A stretch of DNA of 64,000 bases from assembly GCF_001544015.1 (NCBI RefSeq), contig NZ_AP014924.1:2294001-2358000 (forward strand), read 5' to 3'. Below the pieces are notes generated by a model. It did not search any database. It saw nothing but the letters and a program-made list of their open reading frames with translations, and was not told where the DNA came from. The position numbers were made by a program, and so were the translations under genes. The stretch comes from Limnochorda pilosa. GTDB lineage: Bacteria; Bacillota; Limnochordia; Limnochordales; Limnochordaceae. Shown here piece by piece: positions 18,572 through 26,427 of the stretch (position 1 is its first letter; each line of letters opens with the position of its first letter).

Positions 18572-19417
18572 GTGGAACGAACCGGCCCGACTGCCAGGAG
18601 CGCCGATGCCTCAGAGCATCATCCCCAGCGGCCGTACCTGGTTCCCGCGGTGAACCGAGCGATCGACGTGCTCGACGTGCTCTCCAAGGGCCGCGTCCTC
18701 ACCCTCTCGGAGCTGGCCGCGGAGTTGCGGATCCCCAAGACGACCCTGTTCCATATCATGAACACGCTTCGGCACCGGGGCATGGTCGAGCGAGATCCCG
18801 AGACGGACCGCTACCGCGCCGGGTACCGGCTGATCCACCTCGGCTCGGCCCTGATCAACAACCTCGACGTGCGGAACGTCGCACGGCCGATCATGGAGGC
18901 GCTCACCGCCTCCGTGGGCGAGACGACCCACCTGGGCGTTCTGGATCCGACCGACCTGCAGGTGATCTACGTCGAGAAGATCGACAGTCCGGGCCCCATC
19001 CGGCTGGCGACCTGGGTGGGCAGGAAGAACCCGTGCTACTCGACCGCGGTCGGCAAGGCGCTCCTCATGGGTATGCCTGCAGATCAGCTCGAGCGGTACC
19101 TGGAGAGCGTCGAGCTCCGCGGCTACACGGTGAACACGATCCAGGACCGGGACCTTCTGCGGGAAGAGATCGCCCGCTGCCGTTCCCGGGGCTATTCCAT
19201 CGACAATGAGGAGCATGAGCCCGGCGTCCGGTGTGTCGGCGCGCCCGTCTTCGACCGGAACGACGAGGTCGTCGCTGCGTTGAGCATCGCCGGGCCCGCC
19301 ACCCGCATCACCACGGAGAGGCTCTCGGAGCTGGGGGCAGCCGTCCGGGGGGCGGCGGGCCGCATATCCAGGGAGATGGGCGCGAGCGAAGGGCCTCCCG
19401 GCATCCCGTCCGCGTGA
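18572..19417 (+). CDS. IclR-family transcriptional regulator of the aromatic operon
   Basis: GTG 18572 lies 9 bp after GGGAGGTGATC and gives 281 residues. A winged helix-turn-helix (about residues 25-85, with LTLSELAAELRIPKTTLFHI) is followed by an IclR effector domain with VGETTHLGVLD, NPCYSTAVGKALLMG and a C-terminal GAPVFDRNDEVVAALSIAG. IclR proteins often sense aromatic acids or pathway intermediates. Divergent placement next to the 13-gene catabolic operon makes it the probable local regulator, either repressor or activator. Confidence 0.92.
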   Translation: MERTGPTARSADASEHHPQRPYLVPAVNRAIDVLDVLSKGRVLTLSELAAELRIPKTTLFHIMNTLRHRGMVERDPETDRYRAGYRLIHLGSALINNLDVRNVARPIMEALTASVGETTHLGVLDPTDLQVIYVEKIDSPGPIRLATWVGRKNPCYSTAVGKALLMGMPADQLERYLESVELRGYTVNTIQDRDLLREEIARCRSRGYSIDNEEHEPGVRCVGAPVFDRNDEVVAALSIAGPATRITTERLSELGAAVRGAAGRISREMGASEGPPGIPSA

Positions 19418-19744
19418 AGGTCCGTCGCCACGCCTCGCCCGGTACTCCTGGTAGGCCGCCCGGTACTCCTCGGCCGCCAGGGGCGAACAGGACGCGGTCT
19501 GGTGCTGGGGTGTGTTCCCCGGGAGTAGCCATGACCTCGCGGGTGGCTTTCCAAGGGGTCTCTTCTCTTTTCGCTTGTCCGTTCATCTCTCGCCCGTCAC
19601 AGCCGCAATCGAGTGAGCCGCGCCGATGTTTTGACATGAGACCCTCTGGTCGCTCCTTCTTCTCCGTGGAACCCATCCCGTGCCTGCACGAGGCAGGATG
19701 CCTGTCAGCATCCCCTCAGGAGGCCACGACCGAATCCTCGGATG
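19418..19744. other. Intergenic stretch with degenerate coding-like remains
   Basis: There is no intact gene in these 327 bp between the IclR gene and the convergent IrrE-like gene. The 13-mer GCCCGGTACTCCT occurs twice about 22 bp apart near 19440-19470. Read on the - strand it gives two YRA-type repeats, perhaps the tail of a lost gene. A small hairpin TGCCTGCACGAGGCA lies near 19680. No confident terminator was found. Confidence 0.4.
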
Positions 19745-21067
19745 TCACCGATCCACCACCAGCTCCGCTATTTCATGGTTCGCGATCTGGTGACGGATGA
19801 CGAACTCGGATGTCCCGAAGTCTGCCGCTAGATCCTGCACGTCGTCGTCACTGACCACCAACCTCCTGATCGCTTGCCGAAGCAATTCCGCCGGCGCGAT
19901 GAACTCGGCAGAGAAGGCTCGGTTACGCTTCTGCCGGTCTGACAGAGCTGGCGTAACCAAGGCTCCGCCCGCGCCAGGAGCCGTCAAGTATTCGAAGAGC
20001 GCGCGGCAGAGGGCGAAGACCTGCGCCTCGGGTCGAGGCCGTCTCACGAAAAAGTACGGTGACCCGGTCTGTGTCTGGGCTACGGCCGCCTCAACGAACT
20101 TGAAGCCGTTGGATCGGCTGAGGACGGCCTGATCCCACTGACCCCGATCCAAATGAAACAGACGAGCCAAGTCCTCCCTGGAGCGGATTCTTGCCTCTTT
20201 TGCTCCCAGTTCGGCACGCAACCGCCGGGCAAACTCATAACCCTGTTTCCAAGGAGGAAGATCGGAAGGCAGCGGGGGGAGTTTGTGCCGCAAGTCGCGC
20301 AAGGGGTCGAGGGAAACCTGGCTCCCGCTCGCTTCCTCGAGGAACGCAACAACGGCTTGACTCTCCGAGAGGAGGTCCAGATGGTCTACTGCGGCGAGAA
20401 AGTCGTCCACCAAACCGGCGGGGAGCGCCTTGACTGCCCGAGTGATGGCTTCACCCTCTTGATCGGTTATGGCGTAGGGATCTCTCCCGAGGCGGCCCGC
20501 CGCTTGAGCAAACGCTCGCTCGTCTGAATCGGCGCTATGAATGGCTTCCCATTCCTCTGAGAGTAGCGTTTGGCCGACGTTCTGTTCCTCGAGCCGTCTC
20601 ACGACAGCCTCGACGAACCGTGACAACTCGGCCTCCGCCCGCTGCCGCTCCACACGTCCTGCTCCTCTGGCAAGAAAGCGCACTCCGCGATCGTCGAGCG
20701 AGAGGGGCGCCCACATCAGCAGAAGCGACTCGCCTTCCGGTTGGAAGGTAAGGTTGGGCAAGGCAAAGCCCTCGGCCGCGCTCGCCAGACTGTGCCGTCG
20801 GGCATAGACTGCCGCATCCACCCGCGTCGAAGAGAAGACCTCATACAGCATGGGCCACCAGTTGGTCGCGATCCATTCGGCCACTGGGTACAGCGGGGCG
20901 TAGACCGCGTTCCGAACGCTATGGGCAACCCGATCCTCTACCTGAGTGACCGGTTGACCATCTACAACAATCTCCAGACGTGCCCACGTTGCCCTCAACT
21001 CAGGTCCACGAGCAGCTTCGGGTGATTCCCATTCCCAGGAGATCCGAAAGTCGCTCAAGGTCCTCAA
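19745..21067 (-). CDS. IrrE/ImmA (M78)-like protein lacking the HExxH metal motif
   Basis: This 440-residue protein has three parts. The N-terminal part carries PLYPVAEWIATNWWPMLYEV (residues 57-76). The middle is a helical region. The C-terminal part reads DRQKRNRAFSAEFIAPAELL, then DDVQDLAADFGTSEFVIRHQIANHEIAEL, the segment that in ImmA/IrrE proteins follows HExxH. Upstream of it there is no HExxH, only LCRALFEYLTAPGAGG, so the protease site appears lost. Such proteins sense stress or cleave phage-type repressors when active, and this one may be a sensor or adaptor. Its start overlaps a tiny upstream frame by 4 bp. It lies in an island with an IS remnant, which suggests mobility. Confidence 0.75.
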   Translation of the reverse strand: MRTLSDFRISWEWESPEAARGPELRATWARLEIVVDGQPVTQVEDRVAHSVRNAVYAPLYPVAEWIATNWWPMLYEVFSSTRVDAAVYARRHSLASAAEGFALPNLTFQPEGESLLLMWAPLSLDDRGVRFLARGAGRVERQRAEAELSRFVEAVVRRLEEQNVGQTLLSEEWEAIHSADSDERAFAQAAGRLGRDPYAITDQEGEAITRAVKALPAGLVDDFLAAVDHLDLLSESQAVVAFLEEASGSQVSLDPLRDLRHKLPPLPSDLPPWKQGYEFARRLRAELGAKEARIRSREDLARLFHLDRGQWDQAVLSRSNGFKFVEAAVAQTQTGSPYFFVRRPRPEAQVFALCRALFEYLTAPGAGGALVTPALSDRQKRNRAFSAEFIAPAELLRQAIRRLVVSDDDVQDLAADFGTSEFVIRHQIANHEIAELVVDR

Positions 21068-21207
21068 ACCCCTTTGGGATACTCCTCAGGCCGCAAGGGG
21101 TATCCCTTGTACTCGCCGAGCTCCCGGTAAGGTCCGAATGCGGGGCCGCCGCCTCCTGGGCGCTCGCACTTGGCCACCTCCGCTCTGGCCATGCACCACA
21201 GAGGCAT
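21064..21207 (-). CDS. Possible tiny ORF coupled to the IrrE-like gene
   Basis: A 47-codon frame (MPLWCMARAEVAKC..., ending RPEEYPKGV) stops in an ATGA overlap with the start of the 440-residue gene. The frame continues upstream to 21312 without a better start, and no strong ribosome binding site is seen. It could be a leader peptide, a small partner of the IrrE-like protein or chance. No family is recognised. Confidence 0.25.
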   Translation of the reverse strand: MPLWCMARAEVAKCERPGGGGPAFGPYRELGEYKGYPLRPEEYPKGV

Positions 21208-21349
21208 CCTACGGTAGGCTCCTCCCCATCTCCGCCGCGCTATGCTAGCACGCCGTCCGAACTCCTGACAAGGCCCAGCGTATTCAATCGGTCGGAGCAG
21301 GCGGCCGGACAAGCCGGGGATCTCTAGCCTGGGCCAGGCCCAATCCCGT

Positions 21350-21785
21350 TCACTTAAGGACGTAAGCTGCTTCAGCCGGGCGTTGGGTGGTCCGAGGCCA
21401 GTTCTCGTGCTTCCGGCGCTTCGGCGGGTATCTCAGCACGGCACGTTTGAGGACGCGAGGGCTGGCTCGAGGACGCAGCTCGTCGCGCTCCTCGGGCACT
21501 TCCGCGATGGCCTCGCGCACCAGACAGGGTCCTACTGGGGGGAAAGGCTCGCGGGACGGTGAGGAATCCATAGAGCTCCTGCAGAACGCCGTCCGGCTTC
21601 CTGATGCGCAAGGCCACGTTCGGCCGGCCCTGGTAGATCTTGATCTCCCTGATTCTGATCTCTACCTCCCAGCGTTCGGCGTAGAGTGCAGCCAGCTCAT
21701 GGGCCGGGGCCTTGTTCGGATCGAGGACCGTGGTCACCAGGCGATAGAGCGGTTCGACCGGCGGCCCATTCCCGGACCAGCGCAC
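21350..21785 (-). pseudogene. Remnant of an IS4-type DDE transposase
   Basis: One frame (21785 down to about 21575) reads YRLVTTVLDPNKAPAHELAA, then LYAERWEVE (the DDE glutamate region) and PDGVLQELYGFLTV, classic for the C-terminal half of IS4-type transposases. The C-terminal tail continues in another frame (21571-21350: PRVLKRAVLRYPPKRRKHENW). About 50-60 residues between the two blocks seem deleted, and the N-terminal two thirds are gone. No inverted repeats were identified. It marks past IS activity in this island. Confidence 0.8.
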
Positions 21786-21821
21786 CTGCCAGACGACGCG
21801 ACGGAGGATCTCCCGCCCTCC

Positions 21822-22751
21822 TCACGGGAACGCGGCCTCCACCCGGCCCGACGGATCCACCAGTTCGGCCGGGTCCCCCCGGTTGGCCCAGACGCTCCGC
21901 CGGGTCCAGCCGAGGGTAGCAGGCGGCTGGTGTTGAAAGGCACTGCCGCTGGTGACGACCACAGCCTCCCCCGGCCCAAGCACGAACCCTTCGGGGAACT
22001 CGTACTCCTGACCGCCCTGAACGCTGATCAACCGCCACCCCGTCATCTCCAGGGCTCGGGCGGTACCGTTCCAGATCTCCACCTGCTCGGCCTCCAGGTC
22101 CACCGAGGCGATCACCACCCGGGGGCCGGGTCCTTCCCCGTCCCCTTCCGCCGGTATGGCCCAAAGCCCCCGGCCCTGCTCCCTGCCTGCCCTCTGGGCA
22201 GCACGGAACCGCTCGACGTAGCGGACGTTGGGGGGAAAGGTGTAGATCTGGGCGTAACCCGCCTCAAGAAGCACCTCGTTCACCATACGGCCATCGGGCA
22301 GGTACGCGTACACCAGCAGTCGGCCGTTCTGATCGGCCACCTCCACGTCGAACTCCAGCCGTAGCTCGATCCCCGGCCGGAGCAGGTCTGCCAGGAAGGC
22401 GGCGGCCGCGAGCCCGTAAGGCTCCACACCCCGGGTAGGGTGAACGCTCTCGGGGGCGTCGACCCCGACAAGGCGCGCCCGCGCCGAAGGCGTGCCGGCA
22501 AAGGCGACCACGAACGTGTCGCCGTCGATGACCTCGACCACCCCGGCGCGAACGAGATCGTCCGGCCCGTTCCCGGACCCCGGGGCGCCAGCCGCTGCCA
22601 GGGCCGGGTCCCACCCGACCTGGCGTTCCCCCAGATTCAGCGCCCCGACCAGGGCGAGCACCCCAGCCAGAAAGAGGAGGGCGCTGGAACGGAGCAAACG
22701 CACGCTCGTCTTGCGTAACCGGTTACCGCGCGTCCCGAACCCTCGCTTCAC
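21822..22751 (-). CDS. Exported thermonuclease (SNase fold) with C-terminal lamin-tail domain
   Basis: GTG 22751 follows GGGAGG with good spacing and gives 309 residues. An Arg/Lys-rich N-terminus and one hydrophobic helix (SSALLFLAGVLALVGALNLG) form a signal or anchor. The SNase domain (about 75-205) shows VIDGDTFVVAF, RLVGVDAPES, NEVLLEAGYAQIY and the EQGRGLW end. The last ~100 residues form a lamin-tail (LTD) beta-sandwich (VEIWNGTARALEMTGWRL). It probably degrades extracellular nucleic acid for nutrients or competence, with the LTD domain aiding binding or surface attachment. Confidence 0.88.
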   Translation of the reverse strand: MKRGFGTRGNRLRKTSVRLLRSSALLFLAGVLALVGALNLGERQVGWDPALAAAGAPGSGNGPDDLVRAGVVEVIDGDTFVVAFAGTPSARARLVGVDAPESVHPTRGVEPYGLAAAAFLADLLRPGIELRLEFDVEVADQNGRLLVYAYLPDGRMVNEVLLEAGYAQIYTFPPNVRYVERFRAAQRAGREQGRGLWAIPAEGDGEGPGPRVVIASVDLEAEQVEIWNGTARALEMTGWRLISVQGGQEYEFPEGFVLGPGEAVVVTSGSAFQHQPPATLGWTRRSVWANRGDPAELVDPSGRVEAAFP

Positions 22752-23088
22752 AGCCTCTTGCCTCCCTGAACCGGCCCGTCCCTGCACCACAAGTCCCGGA
22801 CCCACGGCGTCTCCACCGGGGCCGCCCCCCTCTAGGGTTCGGTAGGGGCCCTGATCTCTCCCTTCAGAGAGCGTTACCGCGTTCTCTGTACGCCGCCCCG
22901 AGGGGCCGCCCCGCACGCAAGGAGAAAGGGGGCATGGACCCGGTCGGCCGGCGTCACGGCCACCAAGACCTCTGGTCATAAGTGAACCGGTCCAAGTCTC
23001 AATGAGACTCAATCGCGAAACCGAGAGGATTTGGCTGCCACCCGAGGAAACATACACCAAATCCTTCTCCCCCGGAGGGCGAGCTCGA
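22752..23088. promoter_or_regulatory. Divergent intergenic region between nuclease and HD-GYP genes
   Basis: No gene is seen in these 337 bp. The most notable element is a perfect 15-bp odd palindrome, AGTCTCAATGAGACT, at 22995-23009, about 80 bp before the HD-GYP start. It is the best operator candidate for either gene. The rest is GC-rich without clear promoter boxes. Confidence 0.45.
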
Positions 23089-24021
23089 ATGCAGGAGCTT
23101 ACCAAGGGAGTGCTTCTGCAACGGGCAGGCGAGTCACTGGAAGTGGCTGGCCGCTCTGTCCAGTATCACCTCCTGGCATCCTGGGACGGCACCGAAGTCA
23201 TTCGTCAGTTCGTCCCCCAGGGCAAGTGGTTCGGGCTGCGCCCCGAAGAAGGATGGACGGCACTCGAGACCCTCCACATCATCTCGGGTGAAGCCGTGTG
23301 GGAGGGTGCCCACCAAAGGGTTGTCCTGCGGGCCGGTGACAGCCTGACGGGGCGCCCCGTCCAGGAGCCCTGCAGTCTCCGAGCGGTGAGCGACGTAACG
23401 GCCATCTATGTCTCGTCCCTGCCTGTGTTCCACCTGATCAGCAATGAGGTGGCACGCCTCCGCGAACTGGCCGTGGCTGTCGAGACCAAGGATGGATACA
23501 CCCGGGAGCACTGTGCGCGGATCCAGAGTCTCTCTGCCAGGGTGGGCCAGTTGATGAACCTCAGCCCCACGGAGCAGCACTATCTTCTCTACGGTGCCTT
23601 CCTCCACGACCTGGGTAAGGTCCGCGTCCCGGACGCCATCCTGAAGAAGCCCGGCGCACTCACTGAGAACGAGTGGGCGGTAATGAAGCAGCATACCATC
23701 TTCGGGCGGGAGATGCTGGCCCGGACCCCGCTAGCAGGTGCTGCACCCATTCTGGAGCAGCACCACGAACGGCTGGACGGCAGTGGCTACCCCTACGGCC
23801 TGAAGGGTGACGCGATTCGTCTGGACGCCCAGATCGTCGCCGTGGCGGACAGCTACGACGCCATGACCACCGAACGGATCTACCACCCCGCGATGTCACA
23901 CGAAGAGGCCGTGGCCGAACTCCAGCGGGAAGCAGGCCGTCTCTACCGTACGGACGTGGTGCAGGCCTTCCTGGAAGTCGTCTCGGGACTTGAGCCTGAG
24001 ATCAAGCGAAAGGGGGACTGA
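23089..24021 (+). CDS. Cupin-HD-GYP protein, probable cyclic-di-GMP phosphodiesterase
   Basis: ATG 23089 follows GGAGGG by 9 bp and gives 310 residues. Residues 1-115 look like a cupin-type beta-barrel sensor (FVPQGKWFGL, IISGEAVWEGA, LRAGDSLTG). Residues 120-305 are an HD-GYP domain with the full metal set: His141, His173-Asp174 (HDLGK), His202, His225-His226 and Asp254, plus the GYP loop at 233-235. It should hydrolyse cyclic di-GMP in response to a small ligand. No membrane segment is seen. The stop overlaps the next gene (TGATG), which suggests the small exported protein is its partner or output. Confidence 0.9.
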   Translation: MQELTKGVLLQRAGESLEVAGRSVQYHLLASWDGTEVIRQFVPQGKWFGLRPEEGWTALETLHIISGEAVWEGAHQRVVLRAGDSLTGRPVQEPCSLRAVSDVTAIYVSSLPVFHLISNEVARLRELAVAVETKDGYTREHCARIQSLSARVGQLMNLSPTEQHYLLYGAFLHDLGKVRVPDAILKKPGALTENEWAVMKQHTIFGREMLARTPLAGAAPILEQHHERLDGSGYPYGLKGDAIRLDAQIVAVADSYDAMTTERIYHPAMSHEEAVAELQREAGRLYRTDVVQAFLEVVSGLEPEIKRKGD

Positions 24022-24338
24022 TGAACGTGCTACGAAGGCTCGTCGGTGCCGTACTGGTCCTTACCGTTCTCGCAGGTCTCGTTGTGGCTCTCAGCAACAC
24101 CGCCTTCGCCGCCAAAGACCATGACGAGAACATCGTCGTCGAGGCACGTCTGGCCCCGTCCCTGCTTCGGCTCAACACCAGCCCGCTGGCCCGGTTCACC
24201 TACGACCTCCAGGAGGGCATCCATGAGCTCCTGAAGCGCGGCACGGGGATCTCGGTTCCCCACTCCTACCTGGAGATCCGTCTGAACGGCAGGGGAGTGG
24301 CCTACATCGATCCACCCGCCGTCTACGACTTCGACTAG
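24021..24338 (+). CDS. Small exported protein translationally coupled to the HD-GYP gene
   Basis: This 105-residue protein has a clear signal peptide (LVGAVLVLTVLAGLVVALSN, cleavage near AFA-AK). A mature part of about 75 residues follows, with no cysteines and ending AYIDPPAVYDFD. Its ATG overlaps the HD-GYP stop. No family is recognised. A partly decayed copy of its 3' end lies 141 bp downstream. Coupling to a c-di-GMP enzyme suggests a role in envelope or biofilm signalling, but this is inference only. Confidence 0.75.
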   Translation: MNVLRRLVGAVLVLTVLAGLVVALSNTAFAAKDHDENIVVEARLAPSLLRLNTSPLARFTYDLQEGIHELLKRGTGISVPHSYLEIRLNGRGVAYIDPPAVYDFD

Positions 24339-24364
24339 AGTGGCATAACGTGTCCTGCGTACCG

Positions 24365-24388
24365 CACCCCCGGGATATCCCGGGGGTG
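24365..24388 (+). terminator. Perfect 24-bp inverted repeat after the HD-GYP operon
   Basis: CACCCCCGGGATATCCCGGGGGTG is self-complementary over all 24 bases and is followed by TTCTTGTC. With a loop at the GATATC centre it makes a very stable hairpin. The T tract is weak, so it is a probable rather than certain intrinsic terminator. Confidence 0.65.
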
Positions 24389-24410
24389 TTCTTGTCGATC
24401 CGGTTCACTT

Positions 24411-24474
24411 CTGGGGATCCGTCTGAACGACAGCGACGTGGCCCACATCGATCCGCGGGCCGAAGACGCGATCT
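24411..24474 (+). repeat. Decayed duplicate of the 3' end of the small exported gene
   Basis: Bases 24411-24454 match 24270-24313 with six mismatches in 44, after which similarity fades. The frame still reads IRLNDSDVAHIDPRAED against IRLNGRGVAYIDPPAVYD in the intact gene. A tandem copy of the gene has therefore been mostly lost, with the terminator now between the two. Confidence 0.75.
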
Positions 24475-24542
24475 CGCTGCCTGGCACGCCCTGATCGGAG
24501 ATTACCTCTGTCGGGCCGTACCGTGCCGGCGCGCCTCCTTGG

Positions 24543-25565
24543 TCACGATGAGCTTCGAGGCAGCCGTTCGGACGCTCCCGGAACCCCAGAGACGGTTGTA
24601 AGGACCACCTGCGTCAGACGGCGTTCGACTTCGGGGTAGGCCGGGAACCGGGTCCCGATCATGGCTGCTGCAGCCGACGCCGAGGCTGTGGCAAACCGGG
24701 CACTCTCCCTCCAGGATAGGCCTTGCTGGCGTGCCCAGAGGGAGGACGCGAGCAGTGCGTCGCCACACCCGGCGGTTGTTCCGCTCTCCACGGGCCCAGA
24801 AGCTCGATAGGTCCCTTCAGGAGTGAAGAAGTAGGCTCCATCCCGTCCCAGTGTCAGGATCAGGGCCTCACAGCCAGCATCATCCGTCCCTGTAGGAGCT
24901 CGTCCTTCCTGCCATAGACGTCCAGCCTGGCCCACCACCTCCTGCGGAGTGGCGGAGATCGGCAGATCGAGGAGTTGTCGCGCCTCCGCCAGGTTCGGCT
25001 TGACGATGTACGGCCGGAGGGAGAGGGTGTGTTTGAGGGCTGGCCCCGAGGTGTCGACCACCACCCGGGCTCCCCGCTGCTGAAGCTCTCTCCCCAGCTC
25101 TGCGTAGGTCTGTGGCGGACAGCCGGGCGGAAGGCTACCGGAAAAGACCACCACATCCCCGGTGGCGACGGTCTGGATCAGCTCCTCCCGCAACGCGGTC
25201 AGTGTGGCTCCGTCCACGGTGGGTCCGTGCTCGTTGATCTCGGTCAGGAGGCCTTCCTCCTGCTCGTAGATCTTGGTGTTGATGCGGGTCTCACCTGAGG
25301 GGAGGCAAATCAGGCGAGTGGTGAGCCCGCGGGCGTCCAGGATTCGGCCGAGTCGCTCGCCCGTTGGGCCCGCCACCACAGCCAGGATGACCGATTCGGT
25401 ACCCAGCGCCTGGAGCGCCAGGCTGACGTTGATCCCCTTTCCGCTGGGGTCCTCCCTCACCTCGTTCACGTAATTGACGTCGCCGAGCCGGACCCGCCCC
25501 AGGACCAGGGTCCTGTCGATGCTGGGATTGAGCGTTACGGTGACGATCAGAGCAGTCGCCTCCAC
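24543..25565 (-). CDS. PfkB-family sugar-phosphate kinase (1-phosphofructokinase/tagatose-6-phosphate kinase type)
   Basis: The protein has 340 residues and starts TVTLNPSIDRTLVL, the hallmark of the FruK/LacC branch. Other motifs are DPSGKGINVSLALQALG (substrate lid), VVFSGSLPPG and the C-terminal TTAGCGDALLA with the catalytic aspartate. Enzymes of this branch phosphorylate fructose-1-phosphate or tagatose-6-phosphate to a bisphosphate ready for aldolase. It is the last gene of a SorC/FGGY/CUT1 operon, so it probably acts second, after the FGGY kinase. Confidence 0.88.
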   Translation of the reverse strand: MEATALIVTVTLNPSIDRTLVLGRVRLGDVNYVNEVREDPSGKGINVSLALQALGTESVILAVVAGPTGERLGRILDARGLTTRLICLPSGETRINTKIYEQEEGLLTEINEHGPTVDGATLTALREELIQTVATGDVVVFSGSLPPGCPPQTYAELGRELQQRGARVVVDTSGPALKHTLSLRPYIVKPNLAEARQLLDLPISATPQEVVGQAGRLWQEGRAPTGTDDAGCEALILTLGRDGAYFFTPEGTYRASGPVESGTTAGCGDALLASSLWARQQGLSWRESARFATASASAAAAMIGTRFPAYPEVERRLTQVVLTTVSGVPGASERLPRSSS

Positions 25566-25599
25566 ACGAGCCAGGTGTGCCGCAGTCCAGGTTCCGCCC

Positions 25600-26427
25600 T
25601 CAACCCTTCACGGACCCACTGGTCAGCCCCTGGATGAAGTACTTCTGCAGGAAGAGGAACATCACCATCGGGGGCAGTGAGGCAAGCACGCTTCCTGCAA
25701 AGAGCGGTCCCCACCGGGTCTGGTACTGACCCACGAACAGGCTCAGGAAGACCGGTACGGTTTGCATGTCGCCTGAGGTGAGGAACGAGAGGGCGAACAT
25801 CAGCTCGCTCCACGACCAGAGGAAGGCGTAGATCCCAACCGACGAGATACCCGGTAGGGCCAGCGGTAAGACGACGCGTCGCAGGGCTTGGAGTCGGCTG
25901 CATCCATCGATCTCGGCCGCTTCCTCCAACTGCTTCGGGATCTCGGCGAAGAAGTTCCGGATGAGCCAGACACCGATCGGGGTCGTGAATGGCAGGTAGG
26001 ATGCGACGATGCCTGGGTAGCTGTCGGTCCATCCCAGCCCGCGCAGGATGATCAGCAAAGGGACGACAAAGGTGATCTGGGGAAACATCTGACAGACGAG
26101 GATCGAGAGCAGCATAGCCCTCCTGCCGGGAAACGTGAACCTCGCCGAGGCATAGGCGGGCAGAATCGCGATGACCACCGTGAGCAGGCCGGTTCCCAGC
26201 CCGACAGCGACACTGTTCAGGAAGTATCGCCCGAAGTTGAGGTCTAGAACGTATTGAAAGTGCTCGAAGGTAATGTTCTGGGGCCAATAGGTCAGGGGGA
26301 AGGCGTAGATCTCCGAGTAGGGTTTGAGCGCCGTCAGCACCAGCCAGACGAAGGGGAAAGTGGTGAGCATCGCGACCGCGATCAGCCCGCCATAGAGTAG
26401 GAGCCTTGCGCACCCGCGGCGCCTCAT
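25600..26427 (-). CDS. CUT1 sugar ABC transporter permease (MalG type)
   Basis: This 275-residue protein has about six membrane helices and the ATPase-contacting EAA loop EEAAEIDGCSRLQALRRVVL. The terminal segment QKYFIQGLTSGSVKG is typical of MalG-type permeases. Its start overlaps the stop of the first permease (ATGA). No ATPase is encoded in the operon. Confidence 0.94.
   Translation of the reverse strand: MRRRGCARLLLYGGLIAVAMLTTFPFVWLVLTALKPYSEIYAFPLTYWPQNITFEHFQYVLDLNFGRYFLNSVAVGLGTGLLTVVIAILPAYASARFTFPGRRAMLLSILVCQMFPQITFVVPLLIILRGLGWTDSYPGIVASYLPFTTPIGVWLIRNFFAEIPKQLEEAAEIDGCSRLQALRRVVLPLALPGISSVGIYAFLWSWSELMFALSFLTSGDMQTVPVFLSLFVGQYQTRWGPLFAGSVLASLPPMVMFLFLQKYFIQGLTSGSVKG

Noticed and set aside
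19440-19475. CRISPR-like or clustered repeats
   Set aside because: Only two copies of a 13-mer; no array structure anywhere in the window.
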